From the NCBI GenBank assembly GCA_946811695.1, contig OX328123.1, forward strand, positions 155,882,273-155,946,272: a stretch of 64,000 nt of DNA, read 5' to 3'. This stretch comes from Gonocerus acuteangulatus (Eukaryota > Arthropoda > Insecta > Hemiptera > Coreidae). The position numbers and the translations under genes were made by a program. A model generated the notes under the pieces. That model did not search any database and had not been told where the DNA came from. It saw only the letters and a list, made by a program, of their open reading frames with translations. Shown here piece after piece: positions 56,641-64,000 of this stretch (position 1 is the first letter of the stretch; every line of letters begins with the position of its first letter).

Positions 56641-56782
56641 TATTGTATAAAGGTGTCCACCCAACGTTAACATACGCAATGAATCTAGGGAAATCTCCAT
56701 TCAATAAAAGACAAAATTTAATGAAATTACAAAGATTGATGATCATTAAAATGATAAAGGGGTTTAAAACAGTGTCATAAAT
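56641..56782 (+). pseudogene. LINE ORF2 fragment, same family as 18040-21334
   Basis: ATATTGTATAAAGGTGTCCA and AAAATGATAAAGGGGTTTAA align with 20150-20310 of the larger LINE with small deletions. It covers only the connector region of ORF2. Confidence 0.75.
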
Positions 56783-56814
56783 ACATTTTGAAAAACTCAG
56801 ACTTTTGTATTTTT

Positions 56815-57157
56815 AGGAAGCGTAGATCGTCGGGGTTTCGGTCAGTGTTCTTATTCAATAAAACACATTTTATTTGCTAAAATGTATATTTATTGCCGCC
56901 AACGTTTCGGCTTGCTATACAAGCCGTCTTCAGGGCTGTAAAAACATATATGGTATAACAATCGTAAGGACAGAAACAATAACAAAAAACAACAAAAAAA
57001 AAAAGGCTAGAAACATTAACATAAATATGAGTCAGCCCTGAAGATGGCTTGTATAGCAAGCCGAAACGTTGGCGGCAATAAATATACATTTTAGCAAATA
57101 AAATGTGTTTTATTGAATAAGAACACTGACCGAAACCCCGACGATCTACGCTTCCTA
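56815..57157. mobile_element. Inverted Penelope-like termini
   Basis: The left arm 56815-56938 and right arm 57033-57157 are near-perfect inverted copies (AGGAAGCGTAGATCGTCGGG / CCCCGACGATCTACGCTTCCT). They carry hammerhead-like cores (56904-56933 minus; 57038-57067 plus). The spacer of about 95 bp has an A-run and no coding sequence. Confidence 0.8.
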
Positions 57158-57587
57158 CTTCTGAACGGTCGACCATATCTTCTCAATTTTGTATTTTTAG
57201 TTAAGTAAATCATAAGATTCCAAATGTAATAGTAAAATAATATTGTATTAATTTATCATTTACTAATATTTACAGTAAATTATATGGGGTCAATTGAATC
57301 ACCAATCTCAGGGGTAGTTATACCACGGGGAACATCAGACATGCAGACACAAAAATTGTAACGTTTGTTGTAGTCTCAATTTATTGTGAATATTTATTTA
57401 TTATAGACTCTCAGCATTATTTAATGATTGTAATAAGTAATAAAATATTGAGGTATAATTATTATTATTAAAAAATAGCGATTAATAGTTATTATATTGT
57501 TTAGATAAACTTATTTTTGTCAAGTTGATGTTATAACCTAACAATATGATGAATTTAATTTACGATGATTTTTTTATTTCATTTTAG
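57158..57587. other. No gene recognised
   Basis: AT-rich. TTTACAGTAAATTATATGG at 57275-57293 has similarity to 58430-58455, otherwise featureless. Confidence 0.35.
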
Positions 57588-57701
57588 CACATTCCTCCGT
57601 AGGAAAGTAGCTATTGAGGTTGCACTCATGACGGAATTTTTGAAAAATTTCTTCAAATCTCCATCGATCCTACCTAGTAGACACCGAAAATGACCCCCGT
57701 T

Positions 57702-57767
<66 letters not shown>

Positions 57768-59100
57768 GCATATACACGGTGATTCAGGTCTAAGTAGCCA
57801 AACTCTAGGAGGTGATGGTAGACATAATTTCCAACAAAAAAGTTCATTTGAAGTATGGTCCGATTCCGAAAGGTAAAGGAGCTACGTCCAATTTCCTGTT
57901 GTTTTTTTTAACGTAGTCATGTTTTTTAATGAATAAGAAAGGATTTCTCAAAAACTATTCAGGATAATTAAATTCTAATTATGCCATCATAAAATAGACC
58001 AAATTTCCTTTAAAAATACATTAATTTAAGTCACTAAAACTATTATTAAAAAATACTTTCTGGACGTCCAATAACGCACTTCTATATTTATCAATGAATC
58101 AGAGTTTTTTCGAGATTTTTTTCCTCAGCCCCCAATGCACTAGAGGGGGCTGAGGAAATACTTGCACGAAAACTTCAACATTTAGTAAGCATTAAATCCA
58201 TACAAATAAAGTGGAGGTTTATTAGGGGATAAATTGAAAGATTGGCTCCCATTTGTCAAAAAAAAAAAAATTCGGAATGCAGTTTTGTTTCAAATACGTT
58301 GTGTGAAAAATTATTCATTTTTTAATGGCCAAACCGTGGGTATTCATTGTCCTGTCCAGAAGCAATAAAAAGTAACTGAAAGAAATGTTTGAAAAAGTTT
58401 TTCATTTGGGAGATCTATTTACCCTGTACCAATAATTTACTGTAAATATTAGTAAATGATAAATGATAAAAAAAAAAGAAAAAAAAAGTTACTTAACTAA
58501 AAATACAAAAATCTGAGTTGTAACCAGCCGTAATTTTTGTTACATTTAAACGAAACTCGGTATTCGTGGTGGTAATCAACAGACAAAAATGGGTTGTAAA
58601 AATAAACTAAATCGGGTTATTTGGAGGGGGGGGGGGGGGGTTACTCCGGACCTAAAGTACTAATATACTCATACCGGTCTTAATTTTTGCTGTATTGTAA
58701 CGAAACGCGGTATACGTCGTGGGTATCTCATGAGAAAGAAGCGTTGTAAAAATGAAGTAAATCGGTCTATTGGAAAGGATCGTTTACTTTCAACTCTGTT
58801 TCATTAGAATTAGCCGGCCAGACGTAGGTTCCCAAAGACGCCGCGAGGAGCGCTATCTCCCACAAGTTTTTGTGTATTTATTAAGTAGTACAGTATCATG
58901 TATTAACATAACTCTGGAAGCAAATTATTTACAAAATTAATAATTTAACAGTTCTCATAAGAAATGTAAGTGAGCAGAACTATTCACGTTTTTATTTTAT
59001 TTATATAGGTTATTTACAGAAAATTATTCAGTAATGTAGTCAAAACTACAAAAAATCTGAGGAAAGCGCTTAGTTATGCAGCTCCTGCGTGACGGACTTT
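57588..59100 (-). mobile_element. Family B Helentron-like element split by another insertion
   Basis: Minus orientation. The 3' hairpin is at 57588-57625 (TTAGCACATTCCTCCGTAGG), then CATGACGGAATTTTTG, (TA)n at 57705-57760, body at 58505-58810 and the 5' tip at 59045-59100 (GAGGAAAGCGCTTAGTTATG, GCTCCTGCGTGACGGACTTT). The stretch 57775-58504 (starts ACGGTGATTCAGGTCTAAGT after TA) is foreign and non-coding. It contains the hairpin TTTCCTCAGCCCCC/GGGGGCTGAGGAAA at 58120-58158. Confidence 0.7.
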
Positions 59101-59555
59101 TTTAAATTGATACCATAAAAACCTAATGTCTATATTTTTCTCCTGTGGATCCGGAAGATCTCATGTGTGTTCGAGTACATCCGGTGCAGGTCGACTTTTT
59201 TCAGCGACGGGTTTGCTCGAAAAATTCAGTAATGTACAATTTATAAGTTGTAATTTATATCTCAAAAGGAATAAGAAATTGTTTATTATATTATATTTTT
59301 GGTTCAACAGTAGAATTTTTAAAATAATTGTTCAATTATTTAAATTTCCTTTTATATTTATTCAATTCAATGTAAATACATTTGTAGGTAATTAACTATA
59401 TGTACATAATGTGTTAATAAATTATTTCTTTTTTTAAACTATTAGGTTATAATTTTTCATTTATCCAAAATATCTTCTGAATCGCCTATATCTATGGACA
59501 GCATGAAACACGGGCTTATAAAAGGGGGGGGGGGGCTGAGGGGGCATGAAAACCT
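59101..59555. other. No gene recognised
   Basis: Short frames only. CACGGGCTTATAAAAGGGGG at 59509 resembles a MITE family G end. Confidence 0.35.
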
Positions 59556-60085
<530 letters not shown>

Positions 60086-60317
60086 CAATACCAACAACTA
60101 ATTTTTCTTATGATGAAGAAACAAGATTGTCTTGTAAGGATTCCGAAGAATCACGAAATGCAAACTTGTTCAAGAGGGGCAAGTAACATTATTGTAGATG
60201 CTTGTTGAAGATAGTGAAGTACACTCACTTACATTACTGCATGATAGGGGATCAACACATCTTCTGACAAATGCTCTTCAAGTAAAATCTGTGATTATTG
60301 CTGGGGAAATCTTTAAG
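60086..60317. other. Upstream of the second gene copy, unassigned
   Basis: No similarity to the upstream region of the first copy that I can see, and no repeat. Confidence 0.35.
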
Positions 60318-60372
60318 AAACTTATCATTTATACTGATAAGTGTTTAATCTTAAACAATTCCTCGTATAAAA
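60318..60372 (+). promoter_or_regulatory. Promoter of the second group-7-like gene copy, TATA at 60366
   Basis: ATAAGTGTTTAATCTTAAAC and AATTCCTCGTATAAAA match the promoter of the minus-strand copy (53189-53240) almost exactly. TATAAAA is 60366-60372. Directly after it a family B element is inserted, so the box is now about 2.5 kb from the 5' UTR it used to serve. Confidence 0.75.
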
Positions 60373-62653
60373 AGTCCGTCACGCAGGAGCTGCATAACTA
60401 AGCACTTTCCTCAGAATTTGGGTAGTGTAGACTGCTTTCCAGAACAATTTGCTTAAAATATCCTACATAAATAAAATAAAAGTCCGTCACGCAGGAGCTG
60501 CATAACTAAGCACTTTCCTCAGAATTTGGGTAGTGTAGATTGCTTTCCAGAACAATATGCTTAAAATATCCTACATAAATAAAATAAAAACATGAATAGT
60601 TCTCTTTTAAATTTGTAATGAGTAACTGATCAATTAATAATTTGCTTCCAGAGTTATGTTTACACATGGTACCTATTACACTACGTAATAAATACAAAAA
60701 ACCTCATATTATCGTATTTTGATCTAACGCAGGAACAGGATACAGTCACTCTAGTGGTAGAAAGCGCTCCTTGCGGCGGCTTTGTGAACCTACGTCTGAC
60801 GGGCTTTTCTATTGAAATATATTACAAATTAAACCCCCGCTTTCCGATTGACCGATTCAGCTCATTTTTACAACACTTCTTTCTCATGAGTTACCCACGA
60901 CGTATACCGCGTTTCGTTACAATACAGCAGAAATTACGACCGGTATGAGTATATTAAGAATTTGGGTCAAGAGTAAACCCCCCCTTCTAATGAACCGATT
61001 TAGTTTATTTTTACAACACATATTTACCTTTTGATTACCACTACGAATACCGAGTTTCGTCGAAATATACCAAAAATCACGGCTGGTAGTGGCGAATTGG
61101 TATTGTGGGTCCGGAGTAAACCCCCCCCTCCTAATGAACCGATTTAGTTTATTTTTACAACAGTTATTTACCTGTGGATTACCACTACGAATACCGAGTT
61201 TCATCAAAATATACCAAAAATCACGGCTGGTAGTGGCGAATTGGTATTGTGGGTCCGGAGTAAACCCCCCCTTCTAATGAACCGATTTAGTTCATTTTTA
61301 TATCTCACTTTTCTCTCTATATTACCACTACGAATACCAAGTTTCGTTGAAATATAACAAATATTACGGCTGACATAGTCAAATTAGTGATTTGGGTTCG
61401 GGGTAAACCCCCCCTTCCGGTGGACCGACTTTGGTGGTTAACGAACTCGTTCAATCGTTTGCTAATTGAATGCTTTATACCAAGTTTCGTGACGAAAAAA
61501 CAAAAACTCTGGCCGCTATCGTGTTAACAGACACATATATATATATGCATATATATATATATATATATATAGATATATATAAATTTTAACGGGGGTCATT
61601 TTCGGTGTCTACTAGGTAGGATCGATAAAGATTTGAAGAAATTTTTCAAAAATTCCGTCATGAGTCCAACCTCAATAGCTACTTTCCTTCGGAGGAAAGT
61701 GCTAAAAACATGAATAGTTCTCTTTTAAATTTGTAATGAGTAAATGATCAATTATTAATTTGCTTCCAGAGTTATGTTTACACATGGCACCTATTACACT
61801 ACGTAACAAATACAAAAAACCTCATATTATCGTATTTTGATCTAACGCAAGAACAGGATACAGTCACTCTAGTGGTAGAAAGCGCTCCTTGCGGCGGTTT
61901 TGTGAACCTACGTGTGACGGGCTTTTCTATTGATATATATTACAAATTAAACCCCCGCTTTCCGATTGACCGATTCAGCTCATTTTTACAACACTTCTTT
62001 CTCATGAGGTACCCACGACGTATACCGCGTTTCGTTACAATACAGCAGAAATTACGACCGGTATGAGTATATTAGGAATTTGGGTCCGGAGTAAACCCCC
62101 CCTACTAATGAACCGATTTAGTTTATTTTTACAACACATATTTACCTGTAGATTACCACTACGAATACCGAGTTTCGTCGAAATATACCAAAAATCACGG
62201 CTGGTAGTGGCGAATTGGTATTGTGGGTCCGGAGTAAACCCCCCCCCTCCTAATGAACCGATTTAGTTTATTTTTACAACACATATTTTCCTGTGGATTA
62301 CCACTACGAATACCGAGTTTCGTCGAAATATACCAATAATCACGGCTGGTAGTGGCGAATTGGTATTGTGGGTCCGGAGTAAACCCCCCTTCTAATGAAC
62401 CGATTTAGTTCATTTTTATATCTCACTTTTCTCTCTATATCACCAGTACGAATACCAAGTTTCGTTGAAATATAACAAATATTACGGCTGACATAGTCAA
62501 ATTAGTGTTTTGGGTTCGGGGTAAACCCCCCCCCCCCTTCCGGTGGACCGACTTTGGTGGTTAACGAACTCGTTCAATCGTTTGCTAATTGAATGCTATA
62601 TACTAAGTTTCGTGGCGAAAAAACAAAAACTCTGGCCACTATCGTGTTAACAG

Positions 62654-62709
<56 letters not shown>

Positions 62710-62833
62710 TTTAACGGGGGTCATTTTCGGTGTCTACTAGGTAGGATCGATAAAGATTTGAAGAAATTTTTCAAAAATTCCGTCATGAGTCCAACCTCAA
62801 TAGCTACTTTCCTTCGGAGGAAAGTGCTAAAAA
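60373..62833 (+). mobile_element. Tandem family B Helentron-like array inserted at a TATA box
   Basis: Two tandem 5' tips (GTCCGTCACGCAGGAGCTGC at 60374 and about 60481), then two tandem body-plus-3'-end units: 60591-61708 (1118 bp) and 61709-62833 (1125 bp), each beginning CATGAATAGTTCTCTTTTAA. Each has (TA)n (61535-61577, 62658-62702), TTTTAACGGGGGTCATTTTC, CCGTCATGAGTCCAACCTC and ends in the hairpin ACTTTCCTTCGGAGGAAAGT then GCTAAAAA. The flanks TATAAAAA and GCCAGTTCT restore the promoter of the other gene copy, so limits are exact to one or two bases. No protein is encoded. Confidence 0.85.
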
Positions 62834-62981
62834 GCCAGTTCTTGAGGTATGTCCATCATTCTAAGAGCAGCAAGAATCCACACTAGCTGACAGCAGGTTG
62901 GGATTTGCAGGAGTAATGCTTCTAGTCTGCTTTGCAGCAGGAGACGAGCTCATCAACATAAACAAACAAACTGATGAAGCG
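62834..62981 (+). pseudogene. Second group-7-like gene copy: 5' UTR and exon 1, start codon lost
   Basis: 62834-62894 matches the 5' UTR of the first copy. The 87-bp exon 62895-62981 keeps its length, frame and GTAAGC donor, but the start codon is AGG. Other changes are Leu8 to Met and Lys18 to Glu, so a new in-frame ATG exists at codon 8, giving a shortened signal peptide (MLLVCFAAG). With the promoter also displaced, the copy is probably dead or altered. Its downstream exon lies beyond 64000. Confidence 0.75.
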
Positions 62982-63061
62982 GTAAGCAATATTATATACT
63001 ATTCAATTTGTCTTACTTTATTTCACTTAAAACTGGCAGAAGGTCGGTGATTAAATATTTC

Positions 63062-63117
<56 letters not shown>

Positions 63118-63141
63118 AGCTCTGAAATTGTTCCGCACTAT

Positions 63142-63197
<56 letters not shown>

Positions 63198-64000
63198 CCT
63201 CAGTGATGAAGATACCGGAGTACCTCAGTGAAGAAGATACCTGAGTATATCAGTGAAGATGATAACAGAGTACCTCAGTGCAGAAGATACCAGAGTACCT
63301 CAGTGAAGAAGATACCTGAGTACCTCAGTGAAGAAGATTCCAGAGTACCTCAGTGAAGAAGATACCAGAGTACCTCAGTGAAGAAGATACCAGAGTACCT
63401 CAGTGAAGAAGATACCAGTGTACCTCAGTGAAGAAGATACCAGAGTACCTCAGTGAGCCAATACCCGAAGACTATAATACTTGAAAGAATGTTTGTGTAA
63501 ATAAAAACAACCATTTACTCACTCTTCCATTAGGAGGCTCCATGTTTTACCATACAATGGAGAACATTCTAAAAGATAAAGATCAGTTTAAAGTAGACTT
63601 TGACTCCTATAAACATCTTTAATTTTAAAAGCCTTATGTGCAGTTCGGAATATAAATTTTCCCAAGTGGCTGGAATTTCCCTGCCTTGAAAGCATAGGAA
63701 GCTCTAGACAAACAATTCTGGGGGGGGGCTAATTTAGTATGGAATTACCGCCGTGCCTAGGGGTGTAGAATAAAATGTTTGTAACCAGGAACCTGGAAAT
63801 CATTAAGGAAGTACTTGATATACTAAGAACATGCATTAATTAGAATTTATTACTATTAATTTGCCTAACAATTTATTTTTCTAATTTAATCGAAAAAGTG
63901 AATTTTCATTCTGGGGTACTAAGCCCTCCCCCCTGCACGATGTCTGTAACTAAAGCTAATTTTATAATGTATTTTATAAACCCTTCAATCAACAACTAAT
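62982..64000 (+). other. Intron 1 of the second copy, expanded by repeats
   Basis: Starts GTAAGCAATATTATATACTA like the first copy. It is enlarged by (TA)n at 63065-63114 and 63146-63194, a 25-bp minisatellite and unassigned DNA to about 63935. It ends at 63939-64000 with sequence complementary to the 140-bp repeat of the first copy's intron, confirming collinearity. Confidence 0.7.
63195..63460 (+). repeat. 25-bp minisatellite
   Basis: About ten copies of CAGTGAAGAAGATACCAGAG plus TACCT, spaced exactly 25 bp (63251, 63276, 63301). It directly follows a (TA)n array. Confidence 0.92.

Overview
This is eukaryotic, almost certainly arthropod, nuclear DNA. It is AT-rich and dense in transposable elements. 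Evidence: spliced coding sequence with GT/AG junctions and a TATA box; a 5S-rRNA-derived SINE whose 5S part has arthropod-like sequence; Penelope-like elements (PLEs), Jockey- and I/R1-group LINEs, mariner, pogo-like and hAT derivatives, Helitrons; and about 25 long (TA)n arrays. There are no bacterial operons, ribosome binding sites or CRISPR arrays. The species cannot be fixed from the sequence alone.

The one host gene recognised with reasonable support is on the minus strand at 51751-53195. It has a TATA box, a 29-codon signal-peptide exon (53039-53125), a 720-bp intron carrying three 140-bp tandem repeats, and a 187-codon terminal exon (51751-52314). The predicted product is a secreted protein of about 216 aa that resembles the group-7 mite allergen / BPI-like (TULIP) class. 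Just 3' of it lies a very homogeneous 144-bp satellite (19 copies, 48923-51661). A second copy of promoter, 5' UTR, exon 1 and start of intron 1 lies head-to-head on the plus strand (60318-64000, leaving the window). Its start codon is AGG, and a 2.46-kb rolling-circle-type element sits between its TATA box and its transcription start region.

Region by region: 0-3 kb, two opposed PLE fragments; 4-5 kb, nested MITEs; 5.2-9 kb, a Jockey LINE and minisatellites inside a Helentron-like family (family A); 9.6-10.1 kb, a hAT MITE; 10.7-11.8 kb, a LINE RNase H fragment; 12.2-13.3 kb, mariner plus a 51-bp minisatellite; 14.7-15.6 kb, a foldback hAT MITE with perfect 8-bp duplications; 16-16.6 kb, two 5S SINEs; 16.9-18 kb, family B; 18-21.3 kb, a nearly complete but inactivated LINE; 22-30.9 kb, minisatellites, MITEs, a Helitron and an inverted PLE; 31.1-36.5 kb, an inverted PLE, a pogo-like element and a 1.9-kb mariner-type foldback; 36.5-46.5 kb, mainly family A, with a tRNA SINE inserted; 46.5-48.9 kb, a LINE 3' end, an inverted PLE and T-rich DNA; 49-53 kb, satellite and gene; 53.5-62.8 kb, MITE, minisatellite, Helitron, PLE and family B between the two gene copies.

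The most striking non-coding signal is a pair of Helentron/HINE-like families, A and B. They share the 5' tip (AGTCCG-C-CGCAGGA-CTGC) and the layout 5' tip, body, (TA)n, 3' hairpin. Each carries its own 5' sub-terminal block matching its own 3' hairpin. Their (TA)n arrays abut many of the TA-targeting DNA transposons. The second recurrent signal is ten hammerhead-ribozyme-like cores in PLE termini, eight of them in four head-to-head inverted pairs.
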